From an uncultured Eubacteriales bacterium (GTDB lineage: Bacteria; Bacillota; Clostridia; Oscillospirales; CAG-272): a DNA stretch of 12,291 nt. How positions within the stretch are numbered: the stretch's first letter is position 1; each line of letters opens with the position of its first letter. Of the stretch, positions 1 to 5,893 are shown piece after piece. The notes beneath the pieces were generated by a model. That model searched no databases, was not told the DNA's origin, and was given only the letters and a program-made list of their open reading frames with translations. The DNA is taken from contig CAKSEI010000029.1 in assembly GCA_934446285.1 (NCBI GenBank), forward strand, positions 1 to 12,291. The letters run 5' to 3'. The translations under genes and the position numbers were made by a program.

Positions 1-119
1 CAGGAGAAAATGATTATGCAGACAAGGCGGCTGCTGTTTCCGCATTGTCCGATGTAAAGGACGGCTTAAAATGTCATGGGAAAAGAAGACTCGTTGTTTG
101 TGGCTCTTGGACAAGCTGA
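1..119 (+). CDS. 3' end of an unidentified upstream gene (partial)
   Basis: The third frame is open from the window edge to a TGA at 117-119 and reads as an acidic, Ala-rich helix (ENDYADKAAAVSALSDVKDG), followed by a basic tail. Codons up to about position 69 look like real coding sequence (many G-first codons), and the same stretch carries the hydE ribosome site. The frame then overlaps hydE by 49 nt, which is unusually long, so the true end may lie earlier if there is a frameshift. A competing frame ends at TAA 55-57 but has unconvincing codons (AGG CGG). I do not recognise the protein. It does not resemble the ends of HydG, HydF or the small TM1266-type hydrogenase regulator as I know them. 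Confidence 0.4.
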   Translation, partial: GENDYADKAAAVSALSDVKDGLKCHGKRRLVVCGSWTS

Positions 120-1126
120 AAAGAGAAAACTCTCTTACTCTTGAGGAATATGAATGCTTGACCTCGGTTAAAGCACTTGAATTGGTATATTACGCTGCCG
201 AGCACGCCGGTGAGGCGCGAAAGAAAGTGTACGGAAACGAGGTATACATCAGGGGACTTATAAGAATCAGCAACAGATGCGGCAATGACTGCTTTTATTG
301 CGGCTTACGCCGTTCAAATAAAAACTGCAAGCGATACACTCTTACAAGAGAACAGATACTTGCCTGCTGTGCGAAGGGCTATATACTCGGAGTACGCTCC
401 TTTGTGCTGCAAGGGGGTGGGGGGACGGTTACGGCAGATATCATCTGTGATATTATATCGGATATACATCGGATATATCCCGATTGTGCCATAACACTCT
501 CTCTCGGAGAATATATCCGCAGTGAATATGAACAAATGTATTTTGCAGGAGCAAACCGATATTCACTGCATCATACGGCGGCGGATAAAAAACATTTTGA
601 AAGGCTGCACCCGGGGGAAATGTCCTTTGACAACCGAATGGGTTGCCTTAGAGATTTGAAGGATATCGGCTTTCGGACCGGCTGCGGCTTTATGGTGGGA
701 AGTCCGCATCAGACGTCGCACACTCTTGCAAAGGAACTGAAATTTATTGAAGAGTTTCAGCCGGATATGTGCAGTATCATTCCGTTTGTTCCGCATAAGG
801 ATACGCCGTTTTCCTCGTTTCATTCAGGAACCTTGTTGCAGACAGCGTATTTACTTTCTTTGATCCGGCTGATAAAACCGAACATTCTGCTACCGTCAGC
901 TATGGTCCTCAGCAGTATTGCCGAGGACGGCAGAGAGCGCAGTATTAAGGCGGGAGCCAATGTAGTAACGGTGAATCTTTCTCCGATTCCGGCGTGCGGC
1001 AAATACAGCCTTCCTGACAATAAAACAGGTCGGGAAGAAGCAAAACGGGAGCTTGAACAACTGAAGACTTTGCTGGAACGCATAGGATACAGAGCCGGGT
1101 TTGACGGGGAAGATGTCAAGCGATAA
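71..1126 (+). CDS. hydE: [FeFe]-hydrogenase maturation radical SAM enzyme HydE
   Basis: HydE is a cytoplasmic radical SAM enzyme that works with HydG and HydF to build the diiron subcluster of the [FeFe]-hydrogenase H-cluster. The 351 residues match the family's usual length. The CxxxCxxC loop for the SAM-binding 4Fe-4S cluster is C70, C74 and C77, inside the family signature VYIRGLIRISNRCGNDCFYC. The next blocks, SNKNCKRYTLTREQI and SFVLQGGGG (SAM contact), and the late GANVVTVNLSPIPACGKY are also HydE-like. The ATG at 71 has AAGGA at 57-61 with 9-nt spacing. The N-terminus carries about ten residues before the part that aligns with typical HydE. No hydG, hydF or hydrogenase gene is in view, so the maturation genes may lie upstream or be scattered. 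Its presence implies an anaerobe with an [FeFe] hydrogenase. Confidence 0.93.
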   Translation: MSWEKKTRCLWLLDKLKRENSLTLEEYECLTSVKALELVYYAAEHAGEARKKVYGNEVYIRGLIRISNRCGNDCFYCGLRRSNKNCKRYTLTREQILACCAKGYILGVRSFVLQGGGGTVTADIICDIISDIHRIYPDCAITLSLGEYIRSEYEQMYFAGANRYSLHHTAADKKHFERLHPGEMSFDNRMGCLRDLKDIGFRTGCGFMVGSPHQTSHTLAKELKFIEEFQPDMCSIIPFVPHKDTPFSSFHSGTLLQTAYLLSLIRLIKPNILLPSAMVLSSIAEDGRERSIKAGANVVTVNLSPIPACGKYSLPDNKTGREEAKRELEQLKTLLERIGYRAGFDGEDVKR

Positions 1127-1390
1127 TCCGATGTGAAATAAGCCCGTCTTACGGAGAAAAGCTCCGCAGAATGTGCCTTTAATCCATTAGTGCGTTCAGA
1201 ATGTATAATCTTAGAGGGCAGACCGGGTGGTTATCCCGATGGGAATTGTTCGCCGGACAAACAGTTTCAATCTATCGTTATTTAAATAAATTATTGTGTT
1301 TTTGCAAGAAATATGATATCATATTCTAAACACCTAAGACCGACTGTTCATATTTTCCGAGTAAATTCCGTTTGAATTGGGGTCGACGGA
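1127..1390. other. Intergenic stretch between hydE and the XRE-like gene
   Basis: No ORF is supported here. A short hairpin (CGGAG, 5-nt loop, CTCCG; 1152-1166) follows hydE but has no U-run, so it is a poor terminator. A TATAAT sits at 1204-1209 without a good -35 box. The clearest element is the palindrome at 1310-1325, listed separately. The final 130 bases are AT-rich. Confidence 0.5.
1310..1325. promoter_or_regulatory. Perfect 16-bp palindrome, candidate operator
   Basis: AATATGATATCATATT equals its own reverse complement over 16 bases. It lies about 65 bp upstream of the small XRE-type ORF, a typical place for an autoregulatory operator. It is AT-rich, so chance is a real alternative. 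A TTGCAA at 1302-1307 lies just upstream, but spacing to any -10-like hexamer is poor. Confidence 0.35.
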
Positions 1391-1579
1391 ATGGTTTTGA
1401 GATATAAAAAGCTCCGGGAATGGCGGATCGACAGGAATATAAAAAAGAAAGACCTTGATAAGACTGCGGGTGTCGGCAACCATGTCATTTCCCAAATAAA
1501 CAGGATTGAAAATATCACGGTTGAAACTGTGGTAAAGATATGCAAAGCACCGAGGTATACGCCCAACGATATGATGTAA
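1391..1579 (+). CDS. Small XRE/Cro-type helix-turn-helix protein, possibly degenerate
   Basis: This 62-residue protein resembles the short YozG-like Cro/CI regulators, which are a single helix-turn-helix domain of roughly 65-75 residues. Family-like segments are LRYKKLREWRIDRNIKKKDL (helices 1-2), AGVGNHVISQINRIENITVE (recognition helix region) and TVVKICKA. The C-terminus is odd: after KICKA the usual hydrophobic NCxxxDIMEF-type end is replaced by PRYTPNDMM and a stop. The ribosome site is poor (GGGG at 1379-1382). It stands alone between hydE and the sensor operon. It could be a real minimal regulator that uses the palindrome at 1310-1325, or a decaying copy of one. I favour a real HTH origin but am unsure it is still functional. 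Confidence 0.5.
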   Translation: MVLRYKKLREWRIDRNIKKKDLDKTAGVGNHVISQINRIENITVETVVKICKAPRYTPNDMM

Positions 1580-1599
1580 TTCGTGTCCTACGGTGAGAT

Positions 1600-1627
1600 T
1601 TGATGTTGTTTTAGATTTCTGTATATG
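1600..1627 (+). promoter_or_regulatory. Possible promoter of the 7TM/kinase/regulator operon
   Basis: TTGATG (1600-1605) and TATATG (1622-1627) are separated by 16 bp, each matching consensus at four of six positions. They precede the sensor gene by about 95 bp, and no terminator is visible between. This is the best candidate in 1580-1721 but is weak on sequence alone. Confidence 0.3.
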
Positions 1628-1721
1628 GTGAATGCACATTCGGAATCGCCCCGCAGAAAAAACATAAAATCGCCAAGGGAGCGAACCTTGTCTGGGAGAA
1701 AGAAAGCGAGAGATTCATCCA

Positions 1722-3335
1722 ATGAAACGGAAAACGAAACGGCTGCTTCCGATGATCCTTGTTTTTACGATTATTGCGGCGGCTTATTCTTGCAGGATGC
1801 TTGCCAAGTTCGACATCGGCGGTGTTTGTATTAATTTTATCCGTGCGCTGCTTTATTTGTTGCTGTTTTCCCTGTGGGGCTTTTCCCTCGACCGCCGTAT
1901 TATACAGAGGCAGGCTCTTCACTGTTTGCGTCTGACAGCGGCGCTGATGCTTATGTGGCTCGGTTTGCGTACGCTGAAATATGAAGTCGTCACAGACATG
2001 ACAGTGGCACGGTACATCTGGTATCTTTACTATTTACCGATGCTTTTTATCCCGTTGTTCGGGGTATATATTGCGCTTTCTCTCGGAAAGTCAGAGAAAT
2101 TCCGTTTGTCCGGAAAGATCGGCGCTTTGGCAATTATTCCGGCTACGCTGTTTTTGCTGGTGATCACTAACGACCTGCATCAGCAGATGTTTGCTTTCAG
2201 CTGCGGCAAGTCGGGAAGACCTGACAATTATTCCTATACCCACGGACCGGTTTACTTCTGCTGCCTCGGCTGGATGGTCGCCTGCTTGTTTTTTTCACTT
2301 ACCCTCCTTTTGAAGAAAAGCCGCGTCCCGGGCAGCAAAAAAAAGAAGCTTGCACCGTTTGTTATAGGCTGTGCAACGGTTCTGTACGGGCTTTTGTATC
2401 TGGCGGGGCCGCCGGCCGTACGTTGGTGGTTCGGCGATATGAATGTAATGTTTTGCCTGTTATATGCGGCGATTTACGAAAGCTGCATACGCTGCCGTAT
2501 GATACAGTCCAATACAGGCTATGTCGAGCTTTTTGAGGCAACGACGCTGGCGGCTTGTATTGCAGACCGTAAAGGAGAAATCGTTCTCCGTTCCCGGACT
2601 GCGGGTGAAGATATGATTTGCCCGAAAGAGGGACGTCCGATCCTCCGTCCAAACTGGATGCGCATTTCTTCCGCGCCGATAAACGGCGGATATGCCGTTT
2701 GGCAGGATAATGTGCGCCCTTTGATTGAACTGCGCACAAAGTTGAGCGAAACCAAGACCGAAATAAAAAATAACAAAGAGAAACTGCGTGAATCTTATCT
2801 GATACAGAAAAAGCTGCATGAGCTGACCGAAAAGAATCGTATTTACGATGAATTGGAAATAAGGTACGGAACTCAGATAGCCAGGATCGGACAACTGCTG
2901 AAAGAGTGTGAGTATGCTGAGGTTGCCGAAACACAAAAATTGCTGAAGAAAATTCTTTTGCTTGGCACTTACATCAAGCGCAGCGCTAATTTATACTTTC
3001 TCAGTCTGGAGTATGAATTTCTGCCGCAGCAGGATATTCGGCTGACAGTAGATGAGGCGGTGCGTGTTATGACTGATTGCGGCACGGAATGCAGTGTGGT
3101 TTACTTTACAACAAAGCCTATGCGTTCTGATGAGGTGGTGCGTTTGTTTAATCTTTTGAAAACCGTCGCGGAAGCGACGATAAACGGGCTGCATTCTCTT
3201 TTCATTTCTCTGTCAGACAGAGAAATGGATCTATCGTTGGAGTGTGATTCGGACTTGTCCTTTCTTGTTTCTTCGAATGTAACAGTTGAGCAGGAGGACG
3301 GTCTGTGGCTTGTTCGCACATTGATAGGAGACTGA
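1722..3335 (+). CDS. 7TM-type sensor with histidine-kinase-like architecture but no catalytic motifs
   Basis: This 537-residue membrane protein opens with seven or eight hydrophobic segments (about 8-26, 34-55, 68-86, 99-121, 131-149, 174-197, 211-231, 238-254). TNDLHQ (149-154) and the NYSYTHGPVYF segment (169-179) are characteristic of the HisKA_7TM N-terminal sensor family. A small PAS-like stretch follows (about 266-330), then a coiled coil (about 330-375) leading into KNRIYDELEIRYGTQIARI, where a kinase would have its dimerisation helix. No H-box histidine and no N, G1 or G2 ATP-binding box can be seen. The C-terminal 150 residues look like an eroded kinase core. The next two genes follow after gaps of only 4 and 3 nt, so this is probably the sensing subunit of a split two-component system. 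The ligand is unknown. The ATG is the first in frame after the stop at 1665, with only a weak GAGAG ribosome site. Confidence 0.8.
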   Translation: MKRKTKRLLPMILVFTIIAAAYSCRMLAKFDIGGVCINFIRALLYLLLFSLWGFSLDRRIIQRQALHCLRLTAALMLMWLGLRTLKYEVVTDMTVARYIWYLYYLPMLFIPLFGVYIALSLGKSEKFRLSGKIGALAIIPATLFLLVITNDLHQQMFAFSCGKSGRPDNYSYTHGPVYFCCLGWMVACLFFSLTLLLKKSRVPGSKKKKLAPFVIGCATVLYGLLYLAGPPAVRWWFGDMNVMFCLLYAAIYESCIRCRMIQSNTGYVELFEATTLAACIADRKGEIVLRSRTAGEDMICPKEGRPILRPNWMRISSAPINGGYAVWQDNVRPLIELRTKLSETKTEIKNNKEKLRESYLIQKKLHELTEKNRIYDELEIRYGTQIARIGQLLKECEYAEVAETQKLLKKILLLGTYIKRSANLYFLSLEYEFLPQQDIRLTVDEAVRVMTDCGTECSVVYFTTKPMRSDEVVRLFNLLKTVAEATINGLHSLFISLSDREMDLSLECDSDLSFLVSSNVTVEQEDGLWLVRTLIGD

Positions 3336-3339
3336 AACG

Positions 3340-4299
3340 GTGCAAAAAGTGAAACATTTAGGTTTTAACGCCATTAAAGAGAGTTTCGACCGACTGCCGA
3401 CTGCTATATGCTTTTTTGATTGTACAGGAAATATTGTTCTTTGTAACCGACAGATGTACAAGCTGAGCAGGTATCTGCTTGACAGTGATATGCAGCATAT
3501 GGGTGAGGTCGAGAAAGCTCTGTCTGCTCCCCGGGAGGGTATTTTGAGGATTCCGGACTTGAAGAACACCTACCGGTTTCCCGACAAAACCGTATGGAGT
3601 TTTGAAAAAGCGGAAGTTACAGATCGGTATGGGGAGATTTTTATACAGCTTACTGCCGCCGATGTAACCGAGTTACACCGTGCCTTGGTGCAGCTTGCTG
3701 ATGACAGTAAGAGAATTGAAGCAGATTCGGAAAAACTGAAGCGGCTGTCCGATAATGTCGGTGCATTATCACGGGAGAAGGAGCTGCTTGCTGCAAAATC
3801 TGCCATGCACGACAGTCTTGCAGCGTGCATTACGCTGACAAGACAGTATATAAGAGGAGAAACCGACTTTATAGACGCAGGGGTAGTGTGTCAGGAATGG
3901 GAGAAAGTCATTGCTTTTCGAAAAGCCACTTGCCTGCCTGCAAAGAAAATATTTCTTGACAGTGCAAAAGCCAGCGGCGTGAGCATGAGGATAAACGGAG
4001 AAGAGCCGACGAACCGGGGGGCTGAATTGATGTACACTGCGATGCAGGTTTGTTTGAACAATGCCATCCAGTATGCACAAGCTACCGAAATTAGTGCAGA
4101 CATTTGTGAAAACAAAGGAAGCTATACGGTTATGATACGCAATAACGGCAAGCCGCCTGAGAAGAAGATCACGGAGGGAGGCGGTCTATCCAATCTGCGT
4201 CGTCGGATCGAAATGTCGGGGGGCACGATGACAGTACACAGTTTACCTAAATTTTCCTTAGTGATAGAGATACCGAAATCGGGAGACCAGGAGGATTAA
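3340..4299 (+). CDS. Soluble PAS-domain histidine kinase, NarL-system type
   Basis: This 319-residue cytoplasmic kinase has no membrane segment. Residues about 14-115 read as a PAS domain (FDRLPTAICFFDCTGNIVLCNR). A coiled coil (about 116-152) leads to the H-box AMHDSLAACITL, with H157 the likely phosphorylated histidine (HisKA_3-like HDxL). The ATPase part shows an N box (VCLNNAIQYAQAT, N240/N241), a G1 region IRNNGKPP (267-273) and a glycine lid EGGGLSNLRRRIEMSGG (279-295). The G1 region has Asn-Asn-Gly where Asp is expected, so ATP binding deserves checking. The start is GTG at 3340, with AGGAG at 3326-3330. Lacking its own sensor, it most likely takes its signal from the 7TM protein just upstream and phosphorylates the response regulator just downstream. 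Confidence 0.88.
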   Translation: MQKVKHLGFNAIKESFDRLPTAICFFDCTGNIVLCNRQMYKLSRYLLDSDMQHMGEVEKALSAPREGILRIPDLKNTYRFPDKTVWSFEKAEVTDRYGEIFIQLTAADVTELHRALVQLADDSKRIEADSEKLKRLSDNVGALSREKELLAAKSAMHDSLAACITLTRQYIRGETDFIDAGVVCQEWEKVIAFRKATCLPAKKIFLDSAKASGVSMRINGEEPTNRGAELMYTAMQVCLNNAIQYAQATEISADICENKGSYTVMIRNNGKPPEKKITEGGGLSNLRRRIEMSGGTMTVHSLPKFSLVIEIPKSGDQED

Positions 4300-4302
4300 C
4301 CC

Positions 4303-4947
4303 GTGTCTACAAGAAGAATACTGATTGTTGAGGATCAGGCGCTTGCGAGAACTTATCTGTGTTCCTGCGTAGAAAAGTGCACGAATTGCGAAGTGGCGGG
4401 CACGTTGTCACGAGCCGACGCTGCGCTTCTCAGATGCGAAGAAGGAGACATTGATCTGATTCTTATGGATATATGCACCGAAAGCGATTCGGACGGGCTG
4501 TCTGCTGCCGAAGCAATTAAGAGATCCTATCCCTGGATAAAGATAGTCATGGTGACGTCTATGTTGGAAGGACGTTTTCTCGACCGGGCGAGAAGGATCG
4601 GGGCTGATAGTTTCTGGTATAAGGACTCTCCCTCCGGAGACCTCGTCGGCGTAATAGACGGTACCCTTTCGGGTAAACGGTTCTGGCCGGACTGTGCGCC
4701 TGTTGTACGGCTCGGAAACACACTTTCTTGCGAACTGTCTGACCGCGAGATGGAGACTTTGCGCTTGCTCTGCGAAGGGAAAACCAATGCCGAGATTGCC
4801 GAAAGACTTAACGTAGCCGAATCCTCGGTGCGTACCTATATTAATCGTATGCTGGAAAAAACCGGGTACACAAACCGCAATCGTTTAATGATTGCTGCCG
4901 TCGGAAAACGAATGGTTGTGCCGGGTTGCTGGCTTGAAGATGTCTGA
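4303..4947 (+). CDS. LuxR/NarL-family response regulator
   Basis: This 214-residue DNA-binding response regulator has a receiver domain at about 4-125: acidic pair E10/D11 in ILIVEDQ, phospho-acceptor D56 in LILMDICTE, the switch Thr in VMVTSM (T85) and the conserved Lys K107. A LuxR/GerE helix-turn-helix follows at about 145-200, reading LSDREMETLRLLCEGKTNAE and then IAERLNVAESSVRTYINRML. All key receiver residues are intact, so phosphorylation by the adjacent kinase is expected to control DNA binding. The start is GTG at 4303 with AGGAGG at 4289-4294, overlapping the end of the kinase gene, so the two are probably translationally coupled. A strong terminator follows. A likely target is the 20-bp dyad at 5081-5100 (inference). 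Confidence 0.93.
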   Translation: MSTRRILIVEDQALARTYLCSCVEKCTNCEVAGTLSRADAALLRCEEGDIDLILMDICTESDSDGLSAAEAIKRSYPWIKIVMVTSMLEGRFLDRARRIGADSFWYKDSPSGDLVGVIDGTLSGKRFWPDCAPVVRLGNTLSCELSDREMETLRLLCEGKTNAEIAERLNVAESSVRTYINRMLEKTGYTNRNRLMIAAVGKRMVVPGCWLEDV

Positions 4948-4991
4948 TAAACCGAATAAAAAAGCAATATAATAGTTTTGCATTCAGCTGC

Positions 4992-5032
4992 AGCCGTCCT
5001 GTTTTTATAGGCAGGACGGCTTTTCTTTTTTT
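4992..5032 (+). terminator. Rho-independent terminator of the two-component operon
   Basis: A perfect 10-bp stem (AGCCGTCCTG at 4992-5001, CAGGACGGCT at 5012-5021) closes a 10-nt loop. It is followed directly by TTTCTTTTTTT. It lies 45 bp after the response regulator stop, so it separates that operon from the pseudo-receiver gene. Confidence 0.92.
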
Positions 5033-5055
5033 ATTACAAGATCAGTCATGTTACA

Positions 5056-5069
5056 AAATGTTTACATTT
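5056..5069. repeat. Inverted repeat upstream of the pseudo-receiver promoter
   Basis: AAATGT and ACATTT are perfect inverted 6-mers separated by TT. The repeat lies 11 bp upstream of the longer dyad at 5081-5100 and is AT-rich. It could be a second operator or an upstream AT element, or it could be chance. Confidence 0.35.
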
Positions 5070-5080
5070 CCTTGCGTGTT

Positions 5081-5100
5081 TGTCCTCACTTTTGAGGACA
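5081..5100. promoter_or_regulatory. 20-bp dyad, candidate response-regulator binding site
   Basis: TGTCCTCA and TGAGGACA are perfect 8-bp inverted repeats around a 4-bp centre (CTTT). The centre is about 43 bp upstream of the start point predicted from the extended -10 at 5119-5127, overlapping or abutting the position where a -35 box would be. This is typical of sites from which a dimeric activator contacts RNA polymerase. As RNA it could also form a hairpin, but no U-run follows, so it is not a terminator. Confidence 0.55.
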
Positions 5101-5118
5101 GACAGTATCGACATTCTC

Positions 5119-5127
5119 TGATACAAT
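5119..5127 (+). promoter_or_regulatory. Extended -10 promoter of the pseudo-receiver gene
   Basis: TGATACAAT matches the extended -10 pattern TGnTATAAT with a single change. The -35 position (about 5099-5104, CAGACA) is poor, consistent with dependence on an activator. The predicted start near 5134 would give a leader of about 60 nt ending in the strong ribosome site GGAGGG. Confidence 0.5.
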
Positions 5128-5194
5128 GATATTGAAAAGAATAACGAAGCAAATTCAAGGGTTATTTCAATAAAATGAAGGGAGGGATGGTTCG

Positions 5195-5578
5195 ATGAGA
5201 AAAATTGTGGTCGATATGCAGAATTGCCTATTTGCTGATTCCGTAGCAATTGCATTCAATAATTCGGACTATGATATCGAAGTGGTGCGTGCGGAGTCAC
5301 CGAATGATACAGTCGAATTGTGTCAGGTATACAATCCTTTTGTTCTTGTAATGGAAGTGACAGGCTACGCTCCTTGGTTGCTCAGAGAAAGACTCAGATT
5401 GCGTAACGAAGTAAAGGCGGTGCGCCCCGATTGCAAAATTGCCCTTATCGTTGATTCTAATACTGAAAAGCAAGCGGTTAAGGACATACTGGAGGCGAAG
5501 AAAAACGGCATTATCGATCAGTTCTTTTATGGCTCGATGACCGTAGAATATTTGATGGATCAGATTTATTCTATGTAA
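5195..5578 (+). CDS. Stand-alone receiver-like protein with Glu at the phospho-acceptor position
   Basis: This 127-residue protein has the alternating strand/helix layout of a CheY-type receiver: MRKIVVDMQN (strand 1), YDIEVVRAE (2), PFVLVMEVTG (3), DCKIALIVDSN (4) and NGIIDQFFYG (5). E54, in VLVMEVTG, sits where the phosphorylated Asp normally is. The usual acidic pair is reduced to D7, and the strand-5 Lys is missing, so ordinary phosphorylation looks unlikely. A Glu there could mimic a permanently active state (inference). There is no DNA-binding or enzymatic output domain. The ATG at 5195 has a strong GGAGGG site at 5181-5186. The gene has its own promoter and dyad, follows the two-component operon and precedes the SLH gene. 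It may bind a protein partner as an adaptor. Homology to receivers is judged from pattern only. Confidence 0.8.
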   Translation: MRKIVVDMQNCLFADSVAIAFNNSDYDIEVVRAESPNDTVELCQVYNPFVLVMEVTGYAPWLLRERLRLRNEVKAVRPDCKIALIVDSNTEKQAVKDILEAKKNGIIDQFFYGSMTVEYLMDQIYSM

Positions 5579-5893
5579 GTATAATGATGAGAGTATGTGC
5601 GGAATGAAAACGGCAAATAAGATTCCCGGCGATGCATAGCATGGCAGAGTTATTAAAAAACCGTACGGTGCTCAGGCTGATTTATACCGTACAACGCGGA
5701 CAGGCGGCGTAGCCGACATTCAGAGCGACGATTTCTTAACAGCGCAACGGCTGAAAAATAAATGTTAAATAACACCTAATCCCGGTCACGATGTGCACTT
5801 CAGTTGAAAAAGGCGAGTCTTGCGACTTAAACGCATTTTTTGACAGAACATCACGACTGAAAATATGGGGGATATCCGAAAGGAGAAAGCAGT
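5579..5893. other. 315-bp leader/intergenic region before the SLH gene
   Basis: No gene is supported here. Visible elements are an inverted repeat GTACGGT (5663-5669) / ACCGTAC (5686-5692), a small dyad TGTTA-AA-TAACA near 5764-5775, and a weak hairpin AGTC/GACT followed by ATTTTTT (about 5815-5841). A consensus -35 box (TTGACA, 5840-5845) lies near the end. I compared it mentally with c-di-GMP riboswitches, which often control surface proteins in clostridia, and did not see the conserved core. Confidence 0.4.
5840..5869 (+). promoter_or_regulatory. Candidate promoter of the SLH-protein operon
   Basis: A perfect -35 TTGACA (5840-5845) is followed after 18 bp by TATGGG (5864-5869), which keeps only TAT of the -10 consensus. 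Transcription would start about 18 nt before the SLH gene's ATG, leaving just the ribosome site. The -10 is weak, so this is tentative. Confidence 0.35.

Noticed and set aside
1204..1209. TATAAT as a promoter for the XRE-like gene
   Set aside because: There is no acceptable -35 box at 16-18 bp, and it lies about 180 bp from the gene.
1584..1589. TGTCCT as a half-site of the 5081-5100 dyad before the sensor operon
   Set aside because: Only six bases match and the second half is absent, so chance is the simpler explanation.
1625..1834. 69-codon + strand frame overlapping the start of the sensor gene
   Set aside because: It is rich in charged residues with no domain, overlaps the sensor gene's signal-anchor region, and has no good ribosome site.
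2362..2936. Two overlapping minus-strand frames of 158 and 190 codons within the 7TM sensor gene
   Set aside because: They overlap each other and the well-supported sensor coding region, and their translations are low-complexity in character with no ribosome site.
5081..5100. The TGTCCTCA/TGAGGACA hairpin as a terminator
   Set aside because: No U-run follows it, and a true terminator already lies at 4992-5032. Its position relative to the -10 fits an operator better.
5579..5893. A c-di-GMP or other known riboswitch before the SLH gene
   Set aside because: The conserved core motifs I would look for are not visible; only short unrelated dyads are present.
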